From Porticoccaceae bacterium (GTDB lineage Bacteria; Pseudomonadota; Gammaproteobacteria; Pseudomonadales; Porticoccaceae), in the NCBI GenBank assembly GCA_019090225.1, contig JAHRWI010000158.1, positions 1 to 19,587 of the forward strand: a DNA stretch of 19,587 nucleotides. The letters are read 5' to 3'. The translations under genes were made by a program, and so were the position numbers. The notes beneath the pieces are model-generated. The model did no database searches. It was not told where the DNA came from and saw only the letters and a program-made list of their open reading frames with translations. Below are positions 1-7,476 of the stretch, piece after piece. Position 1 is the first letter of the stretch. Every line of letters begins with the position of its first letter.

Positions 1-16
1 TGTGTATAAGAGACAG
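1..16. other. Sequencing-adapter remnant (Tn5/Nextera mosaic end)
   Basis: Bases 1-16 are identical to the last 16 bases of the 19-base Tn5 mosaic end used in Nextera libraries (AGATGTGTATAAGAGACAG). They sit exactly at the window edge and interrupt an otherwise open minus-strand reading frame, so they are most likely untrimmed adapter rather than genomic DNA. The true genomic sequence would then begin at base 17. Confidence 0.93.
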
Positions 17-612
17 GTGATACCGTCGGGCGTATAGTCGCCGAGATCAGCAAACAAACGCCGCCCGGAGAGCGTGCCATCGTCTTTAATATTAAAGGCA
101 GTTAGACGCTTGCCCCAGCTTTCGGCGACGACCAGAGTTTTGCCATCGGGCGTGATCACCGGCCCATTGGGGAAATGCAGGCCATCGGCGACTTCCTGAG
201 CTTTGCCATCAGCGGTGACCAGCACCAGGGCACCGGGTTTAAAATCTTCGCCGGCAAACAGGTTATAGCCCATGCTGCCGACATAAGCGTTGCCTTTTTT
301 ATCGACTACCATGTCGTTGATTTCACCATTGACCAGGCTACTGACGTCGGCATGGAGAGAGAGCTTGCCGTTTTCAATACGCTTCAAACAGCGATCCCGC
401 ATGGATACCACGATAGGTGTGCCATCGGTGAGAAAACCAATGCCGGAAGGGCGGTCGGGCACTTCTGCCATCACAGTGGCGGTGCCATCGGGGGCAATGG
501 TGTAAACCTTTTTGCCGTTGACGTCAGAAACCCACAACAAGCCATCGCGCCAGCGTGGGCCTTCGAGGAAGGTAAAGCCGTCAACGAATACTTCAAATGC
601 GTCTTTTGTCAT
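17..612 (-). CDS. SMP-30/gluconolactonase/LRE-family protein (3' end missing)
   Basis: This is a calcium-dependent six-bladed beta-propeller of the SMP-30/gluconolactonase family; members hydrolyse sugar lactones or other lactones and esters. About 198 N-terminal residues are present of a usual total near 280-300. Visible family marks are FLEGPRW near residue 14, where the Glu is the usual metal ligand; DRPSGIGF near residue 50; NDMVVD near residue 95, containing a conserved Asn; LHFPNGPVITPDG near residue 141, with a second metal-ligand Asn; and a terminal YTPDGI. The start at 612 is supported by a GGAG ribosome site 8 bases upstream. The frame is still open at base 17, where adapter sequence takes over, so the gene is cut by the contig end rather than broken. 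It diverges from the epoxide-hydrolase-like gene at 895, so both may share one control region. The exact lactone substrate cannot be told. Confidence 0.88.
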
Positions 613-894
613 GATTATTATCTCCAGGACTTGTGTATTTGGCGGTGGGTTTAAACTTGCTTGATAAATCCATGTCCGATAAAGCAATCAGCAACAAACC
701 AGGGTTTTATTGACCCCGTTTTTTATCGTTTTCTTGTTCTGACTCTACTGCAAGCAGGGGAGACTTGTCATCCTAAAAGACTGTATCTACAGTTTGTTAT
801 CGATGTTATGGCCCAATTGTTTAATATCGGTCTATACTGATCTCACTAAATCATTTATCCATCATTCAATTTAAAGAAACCGGGAGCTACCAAA
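613..894. promoter_or_regulatory. Divergent intergenic region between the SMP-30 and LEH-type genes
   Basis: This AT-rich 282-base gap separates two divergent genes and must carry both promoters. For the rightward gene, TATACT at 833-838 is a plausible -10 hexamer, but no good -35 lies 17 bases before it. The rightward gene has a GGGAG ribosome site near 882-886 and the leftward gene a GGAG near 622. I found no convincing palindromic operator or riboswitch-like structure here. Confidence 0.35.
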
Positions 895-1302
895 ATGACA
901 AATACAGCGATAGCAATATCTGGCGATGATTCAATATTAAGTCGCAACGAACAATTAACCCGCGATTTTTTCGACGCCTGGGAGCGAGCCGACGAAGGTG
1001 CCATCATGGCGACCTTTGCCGATGATGCGGTCTATCACAACATTCCCTATAAACCCGTCAGCGGTTCGGAGAAAATCCAGAAAGCCGTAAAAGGTTTTCT
1101 GGAAACCGGCGAGAATATGACCTTTGCTATCAGCAAAATGGTGGTAGCGGGTGATTCAGTAGTCACAGAACGTGTTGATGGCTGGACGCATAAAGGTGAG
1201 CACAAAAGCCTGCCGGTGCTGGGTATTCTGGAGTTTAACGATGCCGGTAAGCTCAGCGGTTGGCGAGAATACTTTGATGTGAAAATGTTTGAGGGCAGTT
1301 AA
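895..1302 (+). CDS. Limonene-1,2-epoxide hydrolase (LEH)-family protein
   Basis: This 135-residue single-domain protein has the NTF2/SnoaL-like fold and belongs to the limonene-1,2-epoxide hydrolase family, which opens epoxides to diols by direct water attack in one step, without a covalent intermediate. The full LEH catalytic set is recognisable. Tyr47 and Asn49 in YHNIPY, Arg93 and Asp95 in ERVDGW, and Asp128 in GWREYFD match Tyr53, Asn55, Arg99, Asp101 and Asp132 of the Rhodococcus enzyme in order and nearly in spacing. This separates it from the many catalytically different SnoaL-like proteins. There is no signal peptide, so it should be cytoplasmic. The start follows a GGGAG site by about 8 bases, and the gene ends just before a strong terminator, so it is probably monocistronic. 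The natural substrate (terpene, steroid or other epoxide) is unknown. Confidence 0.88.
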   Translation: MTNTAIAISGDDSILSRNEQLTRDFFDAWERADEGAIMATFADDAVYHNIPYKPVSGSEKIQKAVKGFLETGENMTFAISKMVVAGDSVVTERVDGWTHKGEHKSLPVLGILEFNDAGKLSGWREYFDVKMFEGS

Positions 1303-1333
1303 TTCGCTTATTAATTTGCCTGCTGATTGCAGT

Positions 1334-1372
1334 AAACAAAAAACCCCGGATTGAGTCCGGGGTTTTTTGTTT
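1334..1372. terminator. Bidirectional rho-independent terminator
   Basis: A perfect 17-bp stem (1334-1350 pairing with 1356-1372) closes a 5-base loop. Its core is CCCCGGA/TCCGGGG, flanked by A-rich sequence on the left arm and T-rich sequence on the right arm, so each strand gives a GC hairpin followed by a U-run. It lies 31 bases after the LEH-type gene and about 80 bases past the end of the convergent DUF748 gene, and can stop transcription from both. Confidence 0.95.
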
Positions 1373-1450
1373 GTGCCATGGGGTGCTACGGTTTTAGACC
1401 GCATAAGGCATTGTGCATGGCTTCAGCCACTGATGTAGGCACTAATAGAG

Positions 1451-4400
1451 TTAATCACTGGATAGAGCAAGCTCCAGCACAAGCCATTCAGTATCTTCGG
1501 ATGTTACCTGTGTCGGCTCAGTGATGAGCACTCGGTTAGCGTCAAATTCCTCGCTGGCCAGGAACACCTGTTTTATGGCCATGGCTCTGGCCTGGGCAAG
1601 TTCGGTTAGCGCCTGCTCGTTGACAATCTCGGTGGTCAGCAGACGATCCCGTAAATCCGCAGTGTAGGCGAGTGTATCAAGCTTCGGTTTGCCTTCCGGG
1701 TTATTAGCGGGGGCTACCTTGTGCTCGGCTTTTACTGATTTTAGTTTGGTATTGGGAAAGCGTTCTTTAAACAGGTATTCGAACGCGTCCTGGGCTTTTT
1801 CGTTGAGCATGGAGGCGCTGGGATCTTCAATGTCACTGTCTTCACCCAGAGCGAGCAGGATAGTGTTGTTCAGTTGGGCTTGCTTGAGTGCAGGTGTATC
1901 AATGGCTGGATCGCTGACGCCGCGGATGGCCACGCGCAGTTCTGGACGTTGTAACAGGGCTTTTTCGAGCAGGGCTATTTTCTCAAGTTCTGGGGGGCTA
2001 AGGTCAGCGCGTCCTGCTAAAAATTGCAGCTCACCCAGGTCGTCTGATTCCACACCGATAAGACTACCGAGTAGATTAAACGGTGCCGATACGGCTTTGG
2101 TTACGAGGGTGACAAAGGCATCCCAAATAAGGCCACCGATGCCAAATGCTGGATCGTTAACATTACCCGTGACAGGCAGGTCAGCCTTGATGACGCCCTT
2201 GCTATCCTTTAGCAAGGCGATCGCAAGATCTAGAGGTAGGCTAGTGGCATTGGGGCTGTCTATTTTTTCGCCGAGTAATAAGTCACTCAGGACAATATTA
2301 TTTTTGCCAATTAACTGACCCTTATCGATGTCATATTCGAGACTTACATCGAGTTTTCCGTCATCGATGGTACGGCCCGCAAACTCGGCGCTATAAGGTG
2401 AAACATTAGCCATTTTAAGGTTGCGAAATTCGAATTTTATATCGGTATGCTGGACAGGATCGAGCAGGTTTATAGCGCCATTAATGCGCGCCAGCCCGTG
2501 TTTATCGACCTGGCCTTCGAGCTTGATGTTTGCCGGTTCGCTGCTGTCTGTGGCGATGGTGGAAATATTGCCATTCAGGTCACTGATGAGGGTGGTGAAG
2601 GGCAGTGGCAGGGACAGATCAGCAAAATCCAGAGCGGCATTGTTAATATCAATGCCACCGACCGTGACTTGCATGGGGGTGCTAGTTTGAGAAGCACTGT
2701 CCTGAGGATCACTGGTTTGAGGAGCAGTGGCTTTCTCATCGGGTGTGGTCGCCGGACTCGTAGTCTTGTCAACGAGCAGATTAGAGACATTGGTGGTGCC
2801 GTCTTGGTCGATCAGAAAGCGGCCGAAGGGTTCTTCAAATTGTAAGTGTTCGATAAGCAGGCGCTTAGCCTGGAGGTCAAGACTAAAGTCTTCGATAGCC
2901 AGGTTTTGCCAGCCCAGTAGAGGTTTTTTGTCGGCGCTATCCTTTATATCAAGTCCCGAGATTTGAGCTGATCCGGCTATCGTCAATTCAGGACTGCCGG
3001 TATCTGCGTCAGGCGTGATGGCGATATCAACCTCGCTGTCGAGGGCACCGCCGTCCAGGGAGATCAACACCGACTGTTGCACATAGGGCTGCACGATGGA
3101 GAGCGGTAGCCCACTAATTGCGGTGCTGGTATTGAGAGAAAAGTCCGGAAAAAGTCCGAGCTTGCCCTTGATGTTGATGTCACCTGCGGGGGATAAATCA
3201 GTATTGATAGTGAAGGGGAACAGAGACCCGCTCTGATTGTTCAGGTCACTTAATTTGACCTGCAAGTGGTGCAGAGCGATGGCTCCAGAAGGGGTGATAC
3301 TTTGATCAGAAAAATCCAGGCTGGCATCGTTGAGGGTGAATGTGTCGAGGGCAAATTGCCAGACCGGTGGTTTAGCGGCATCTTCTTCGGTGCTCTGGTT
3401 TAACGCTGGTTGTTCCAGGGAAGCTTGCTCGACCGAAGCGTTCTTAACCGAGCTTTCCTCGAGCGACCCTGCTTCGAGCGAATTTTGGGCAGTAGCGACG
3501 GGAGTGGTCGATCCTTCCTCAGAAGAGTTTGCTGCCATTTCCTCGCTTTGGGCGGGGCTGTGATCAGGGTTTTGATCAAGGCTTTGGTCAGCCTTCGTCG
3601 GTGTTGGGATAAGATTATTTAAGCTCAGCTTGCCGTGCTTATCTAGCCACGCGATTAACTTAGGCTCTTCGATGTTGAGACTACTGAAGTGGATGATATT
3701 TTCGGGATAGCGTAAGGCACCGTTGTTCAGTGAAATATTGGCAACCGAGAGGAACTCAGTGTCTGGTGTTAAACCATCCACACTCAGTTTATCGAGAGCC
3801 GCATTCAGATGATCTACCCGGGCCTGAAAGACATCGTCAACGATCTGCACCTGATAATTAAAATGGGTGGAAAAGGCGGCACTAAAATCACTGACCGGCA
3901 TCAAGGTCTTTAAGTAGGCAGTGGCTATAGCTAACTGGAGGTTTTCCAGCGCCAGTTCACCGCTTGACTGAAAGGGCGTTAGTCTAATATTGCCAGCCCA
4001 ATGAAGTTGGCCGTCATCCGGCAGCTTAATGGTGACCTCTTGCTGTCCACTCCTGTCTGGCAGAGTGTTTAATTCACTGATAGCAATATCGATGGGCCCT
4101 ACGCTTAGGGCTACAGGACTCGTGGGTACCTGGTCTTTAAACTCTCCCCACCCATCGCTGATGGTCAGGTGATGGATAAGAAGACGAGGCAGTCCGGCCT
4201 TAGGCGGTGTTTCCTTAGTCGGGGCTGGGTTGCTGGGTAAGGCCTCTAGCAGGCGGCTGATGCGATTATCTTCCTGATCAAAGCGCTCGAAGAAAAAATA
4301 AGGGCTGGACAGGCTGATTTCATCGAAGGTCCAGGCCCAACGAAATACACTAGATAACTGAAAGTTGATCAGAAATTGGTCGAAGCTGGCGAGTTTCACC

Positions 4401-4681
4401 TTGTCGGTGTCGATTACCTCGAAGCCTTCGATGGCGAAGCTAAGGGCATAGGGATTAAACCGCACTTTTTCGATATGCGCGCTGCGCTTGAGATCATTTT
4501 CGATAAAGCTGGTGAGCGCATTTTTTACCAGATAAGGCACCAGTAAAAAGCCTGCTACTGTGTAAAGTAATACGGCAATGATTGTCCAGAATCGAAAGCC
4601 CCATGGGTTTAGCCACTGGCTGGGATTCGCCTGGGCTTGAGATGGCTGACTGTCGTTGTCGGTCTGGTTTTCGCTGCTCAT
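1451..4681 (-). CDS. DUF748 / AsmA-like envelope protein
   Basis: A 1076-residue protein with a DUF748-type layout. It has a short cytoplasmic N-terminus, one membrane anchor (about residues 31-52), then a very long periplasmic region rich in beta-strand repeats. DUF748 belongs to the AsmA/TamB-like superfamily, whose members are thought to span the periplasm and move or organise lipids for the outer membrane; a lipid-transfer role here is inference from the family. The conserved opening (HIEKVRFNPYALSF, about 69-82) and the C-terminal LSPPELEKIALLEKAL segment, followed by RPELRVAIRG, are typical. Low-complexity linkers at about 362-374, 401-430 and 652-666 are made of short tandem repeats (listed separately). 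The ribosome site is weak (only GGA close to the ATG), but no other start fits. The gene stands alone, convergent with the LEH-type gene and divergent from the permease operon. Reading frames on the opposite strand are shadows. Confidence 0.85.
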   Translation of the reverse strand: MSSENQTDNDSQPSQAQANPSQWLNPWGFRFWTIIAVLLYTVAGFLLVPYLVKNALTSFIENDLKRSAHIEKVRFNPYALSFAIEGFEVIDTDKVKLASFDQFLINFQLSSVFRWAWTFDEISLSSPYFFFERFDQEDNRISRLLEALPSNPAPTKETPPKAGLPRLLIHHLTISDGWGEFKDQVPTSPVALSVGPIDIAISELNTLPDRSGQQEVTIKLPDDGQLHWAGNIRLTPFQSSGELALENLQLAIATAYLKTLMPVSDFSAAFSTHFNYQVQIVDDVFQARVDHLNAALDKLSVDGLTPDTEFLSVANISLNNGALRYPENIIHFSSLNIEEPKLIAWLDKHGKLSLNNLIPTPTKADQSLDQNPDHSPAQSEEMAANSSEEGSTTPVATAQNSLEAGSLEESSVKNASVEQASLEQPALNQSTEEDAAKPPVWQFALDTFTLNDASLDFSDQSITPSGAIALHHLQVKLSDLNNQSGSLFPFTINTDLSPAGDINIKGKLGLFPDFSLNTSTAISGLPLSIVQPYVQQSVLISLDGGALDSEVDIAITPDADTGSPELTIAGSAQISGLDIKDSADKKPLLGWQNLAIEDFSLDLQAKRLLIEHLQFEEPFGRFLIDQDGTTNVSNLLVDKTTSPATTPDEKATAPQTSDPQDSASQTSTPMQVTVGGIDINNAALDFADLSLPLPFTTLISDLNGNISTIATDSSEPANIKLEGQVDKHGLARINGAINLLDPVQHTDIKFEFRNLKMANVSPYSAEFAGRTIDDGKLDVSLEYDIDKGQLIGKNNIVLSDLLLGEKIDSPNATSLPLDLAIALLKDSKGVIKADLPVTGNVNDPAFGIGGLIWDAFVTLVTKAVSAPFNLLGSLIGVESDDLGELQFLAGRADLSPPELEKIALLEKALLQRPELRVAIRGVSDPAIDTPALKQAQLNNTILLALGEDSDIEDPSASMLNEKAQDAFEYLFKERFPNTKLKSVKAEHKVAPANNPEGKPKLDTLAYTADLRDRLLTTEIVNEQALTELAQARAMAIKQVFLASEEFDANRVLITEPTQVTSEDTEWLVLELALSSD
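2684..2728. repeat. 15-bp imperfect tandem repeat (3 copies) in the DUF748 gene
   Basis: Three adjacent 15-base units at 2684-2698, 2699-2713 and 2714-2728 share a consensus near ggtttgaggagcact. They encode the Ser/Thr/Gln/Asp-rich linker around residues 652-666, and because the unit is five codons the frame is kept whatever the copy number. Confidence 0.7.
3392..3481. repeat. 15-bp degenerate tandem repeat (4 clear, up to 6 copies) in the DUF748 gene
   Basis: Units of 15 bases run from about 3392 to 3481. The clearest four are 3422-3436, 3437-3451, 3452-3466 and 3467-3481; three of these end in the same GA(C/G)CGA-like tail and all share a CTT/CTC core. On the protein they give a five-residue period (SLEAG, SLEES, SVKNA, SVEQA, SLEQP, ALNQS) at about residues 401-430 in an acidic linker between beta-domains. 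Confidence 0.75.
3562..3597. repeat. 12-bp imperfect tandem repeat (3 copies) in the DUF748 gene
   Basis: Three 12-base units (gatcagggtttt, gatcaaggcttt, ggtcagccttcg) lie head to tail and encode a four-residue period (KADQ, SLDQ, NPDH) at about residues 362-374. The repeat is in frame and just beside the 15-bp array, forming one long low-complexity linker with it. Confidence 0.6.
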
Positions 4682-4852
4682 AGTCCGGGGGTTTTCCAGT
4701 GATTGGTTCAGGGCTTTGTTAAATTGAGGGCTTGATTACCGGATAAAACTGTTAGCAAGAAGGCGCATTCAGGATATCCGTCAATGGGGGCTAATTTACC
4801 ATGACAGCATAAGTGCCGTCAGTAATGGTGCTATGAAACCGTCGTGTAAAAC

Positions 4853-4879
4853 GCTTCGATGAAACCTTAACAACGAAGC
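4853..4879. repeat. Inverted repeat in the divergent region before the permease operon
   Basis: GCTTCG (4853-4858) and CGAAGC (4874-4879) form a hairpin or dyad with a 15-base spacer; adding flanking bases gives 8 of 9 matches. It lies inside the 289-base gap between the divergent DUF748 and permease genes. It could be an operator or chance; there is no U-run, so it is not an obvious terminator. No clear promoter hexamer pair stands out in this gap. Confidence 0.3.
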
Positions 4880-4970
4880 TTTAACAGCGGTTCGTTTATC
4901 TACATTTCTCCGATCCTGATATCGAAGCCCAGAGCTGAATGACTAATCGGATCATGACAGGATGTTAGTA

Positions 4971-5765
4971 ATGATAAAATCCGGGCATTGTTTTATCACG
5001 GGGAGTGATTCCGTTAGCCTTTCCTTTGAACTGACCGCCCTGATCAGTGTTGTCGCCTTTGTAGCGGGGTATATTTCTTCCATTGCTGGTTCCGGCGGTT
5101 TGTTGACTTTGCCCCTGTTACTTTGGACTGGCCTGCCGCCGCTCAACGCCCTGGCTACCAATAAAGTGCAAAGCGCGTTGGGGACCCTGTCGTCGACCTG
5201 GAATTTTTTCCGCAAGGGTCATCTTTATCTGCGGGAATTATTGCCCTCTATTATTCTGGCAATGGTCGGCTCTCTTAGCGGAACGTTGGTGGTACAGCGG
5301 ATCGGCAACGATGTACTGATCCAATTGATTCCAGTGATGCTTATTATCATCGCTGTATACTTTATATTCTCGCCACGCATGGCTGATCATGCAAGCAGTC
5401 CGCGAATTTCACATCTAGGTTTTGCTTTTGTGGTGGCGTTACCGATGGGTTTTTACGGGGGCTTTTTTGGCCCGGGTATGGGTTCAGTATTGCCCTTTTT
5501 GTTTGTCTGGCTGTGCGGTTATAGCTTACCCAGGGCTACCGCCCAGACCAAAGTGATGGTGTTAACTATTAATAGTGCGTCGGCGGTACTATTTATTATC
5601 GGAGATCATGTCCTGTGGGATTTGGCGATAGCGATGTCGATAGCGCAAATGATGGGCGCACGTCTTGGGTCTAATGCAGTGATGCGTCGGGGCACACAAT
5701 TTGTTCAGCCGGTGATTATCGTTGTAACAGTGGTAATGGCCATCAAATTATTGATGTGGCCATGA
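4971..5765 (+). CDS. TSUP-family (TauE/SafE/YfcA-like) membrane permease
   Basis: A polytopic inner-membrane protein of the TSUP (TauE/SafE, PF01925) family, closest in feel to E. coli YfcA. The family moves small anions such as sulfite, sulfoacetate or organosulfur acids; the substrate here is unknown. Both halves of the internal duplication are visible. The first carries SSIAGSGGLLTLP and LNALATNKVQSALGT, the second GFYGGFFGPGMGS and RATAQTKVM. YfcA has Asp where this protein has Gly in the GFYxGFFGP motif. I place the start at ATG 4971 because AGGA at 4959-4962 is 8 bases upstream; the ATG at 4962 lies inside that ribosome site and would add only three residues. Thirteen bases separate the stop from the next gene, so it heads a three-gene operon with the small membrane protein and the AI-2E-family transporter. 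Confidence 0.88.
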   Translation: MIKSGHCFITGSDSVSLSFELTALISVVAFVAGYISSIAGSGGLLTLPLLLWTGLPPLNALATNKVQSALGTLSSTWNFFRKGHLYLRELLPSIILAMVGSLSGTLVVQRIGNDVLIQLIPVMLIIIAVYFIFSPRMADHASSPRISHLGFAFVVALPMGFYGGFFGPGMGSVLPFLFVWLCGYSLPRATAQTKVMVLTINSASAVLFIIGDHVLWDLAIAMSIAQMMGARLGSNAVMRRGTQFVQPVIIVVTVVMAIKLLMWP

Positions 5766-5778
5766 AGGACGTCCATTG

Positions 5779-6177
5779 ATGACTTATTTGGTGACATTGT
5801 TATTGACCCTCGGCCTGGTGATGGTGGCGATGTGGGTGTTTGTGAAAGTCGGCACACCGGTTTACCGAATTGATCGGGATAATGTTATTGCGCTGTTAGA
5901 ACTGGTGTTATCTGGTGAGGCGACAGAAAATGACTGGCATGTGTTTATTGGCATCCCGCTGCGGCACAATACTGAATTACGCGATCTCCAAAAGCGCTGT
6001 GAAGCACTGGCCGAGACTGAATTTACTGGCCTCAAGGGCAGCAGACTGTTTACTGCGAAAGGACTTGTTGAGTTGGAATTATTGCTGCAGGAATTAAAGC
6101 GTGAAGCCAATTCTGAAGATCAAATAGAAGCCCATCCTGATTTTCAGCAGAAAGATAACGTTAATGAAAAGGAATGA
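5779..6177 (+). CDS. Conserved-looking single-pass membrane protein of unknown function
   Basis: A 132-residue protein that I do not recognise by name. One membrane helix occupies about residues 3-24, followed by a soluble cytoplasmic-type domain. That domain contains YRIDRDNVIALLELVLSG, then ENDWHVFIGIPLRHNTEL, then a helical segment ending in LFTAKGLVELELLLQELK, and a charged tail rich in Glu, Asp and Asn. The regular aromatic and charged pattern suggests a real folded domain. Start choice: TTG at 5776 and ATG at 5779 are adjacent; I prefer the ATG, 9 bases after AAGGA at 5765-5769. It sits between a permease and the AI-2E-family transporter, with a 1-base gap to the latter, so it is almost certainly co-transcribed and could be an accessory subunit of either. 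No function should be assumed. Confidence 0.75.
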   Translation: MTYLVTLLLTLGLVMVAMWVFVKVGTPVYRIDRDNVIALLELVLSGEATENDWHVFIGIPLRHNTELRDLQKRCEALAETEFTGLKGSRLFTAKGLVELELLLQELKREANSEDQIEAHPDFQQKDNVNEKE

Positions 6178-6178
6178 T

Positions 6179-7219
6179 ATGAACAACCTCTCCTCCGTTG
6201 TGCGCTTTATTTTAGTAGCCGCAGCTTTTGTTGTAGTGGTCGCCGGAATGAAATCGGCGGAACCCTTGCTCGTACCCTTTCTGTTATCTGTTTTTATTGC
6301 GCTTATTTTTTCGCCGATGCTGCACTGGTTAAAGTCGCTCAGGGTGCCCAGTGCCCTGGCTATCATATTGATTGTTCTGTTTGTGATGGGCCTGGGCACC
6401 ATGATGGGCGCGATTGTCGGTGCGTCGATACGAGACTTCCGTGGCGATCTGCCTGAATATCAGGTGCGCTTGCAGGGTATGAGTGACGTCCTGCTGAACT
6501 GGCTGGCGGCTAAGGGCATCGTGGTGGATAACGAGCTGTGGACACAAACAGTCAATCCCAGTGTGGTGATGCAAATGGTAGGCAATACCCTGGCTTCCTT
6601 CGGTAATGTCATGACCAATGCATTTTTGATTTTGTTGACGGTGATTTTCATCCTTGCCGAAGAAGTAGGCTTTAGTGAAAAGCTCTCCCAGGCTCGGGGC
6701 GGTTCACCTGAGTCAATGCTTGCTCTTGAGGAGTTTACTCAGAGTGTTAACCGTTATTTAGGTATAAAAACCCTGTTGAGTGCATTGACCGGCCTGCTGG
6801 TGACCTTGATGTTGTGGGCGATGGGTGTGGACTACGCGGTGATGTGGGGCTTGCTAGCGTTTATGCTTAATTTTGTGCCAACGGTGGGTTCGATCATCGC
6901 CGCCGTACCGGCCTTGTTATTGGCGCTGTTACAGGTGTCGCCTTTTATGGTTTCCATGATCGCTATCGGTTATGTGGCCATTAACCTGCTAATCGGTAAC
7001 GTCCTCGAACCCCGCTGGATGGGCAAAGGCTTAAACCTCTCGCCTCTGGTGGTATTTCTCTCTCTGGTATTTTGGGGTTGGGTGCTCGGCCCAGTGGGTA
7101 TGTTGCTTTCCATTCCGCTGACTATTCTGGTGAAAATTGGTCTGGAGGGGGACCCGGATACTCGTTGGGTGGGTATTATACTGGGGGCAGGTGGAGCTGC
7201 TGATAAAGCCACTGAGTGA
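6179..7219 (+). CDS. AI-2E family (PF01594) transporter
   Basis: A 346-residue polytopic inner-membrane protein of the AI-2 exporter/PerM superfamily. Some members (E. coli TqsA) affect autoinducer-2 export and others are reported as Na+/H+ antiporters, so the substrate cannot be assigned. The layout is typical: two N-terminal helices (from about residue 8, including KSAEPLLVPFLLSVFIALI), a hydrophilic stretch near 85-125, then four to five further helices. The conserved NFVPTVGSIIAAVPALLLA and the C-terminal GPVGMLLSIPLTILVK segments are both present. The start at ATG 6179 is chosen because AAAAGGA at 6167-6173 lies 5 bases upstream; an in-frame ATG at 6164 precedes that ribosome site and would overlap the upstream gene. 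It is the last gene of the three-gene operon; 257 bases without a clear gene or terminator follow before the convergent epoxide hydrolase. Confidence 0.9.
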   Translation: MNNLSSVVRFILVAAAFVVVVAGMKSAEPLLVPFLLSVFIALIFSPMLHWLKSLRVPSALAIILIVLFVMGLGTMMGAIVGASIRDFRGDLPEYQVRLQGMSDVLLNWLAAKGIVVDNELWTQTVNPSVVMQMVGNTLASFGNVMTNAFLILLTVIFILAEEVGFSEKLSQARGGSPESMLALEEFTQSVNRYLGIKTLLSALTGLLVTLMLWAMGVDYAVMWGLLAFMLNFVPTVGSIIAAVPALLLALLQVSPFMVSMIAIGYVAINLLIGNVLEPRWMGKGLNLSPLVVFLSLVFWGWVLGPVGMLLSIPLTILVKIGLEGDPDTRWVGIILGAGGAADKATE

Positions 7220-7476
7220 TAGCGGAGCGATAATCTTGGAGAAACGACAGCCAAGGCTCATTGGAGACCTTGATACCAGGAATATTATGCTCCTTGAGCT
7301 TGAGATGAAGCGGATCCAAAGACTAAAAAATTGACTTTTACCAGTGTCAGCTTAATGAGTTAAACGACGCAGGAATGAATCGTTAGACGAGGCAGGGGGT
7401 AATGCTTAGTTGTCTGGACAGGAAAGTGGCTAGCCTCGGGGATAGATAGCCCTGTTGTTGCGATTTAATGCGGTAA

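Noticed and set aside
1689..2318. Plus-strand frame of 209 codons inside the DUF748 gene
   Set aside because: Ser/Arg-rich shadow translation of the real minus-strand gene.
7388..7438. CGAGGC/GCCTCG inverted repeat past the end of the epoxide hydrolase gene
   Set aside because: Six-base arms with a loop of about 39 bases and no U-run on either strand; not distinguishable from chance.
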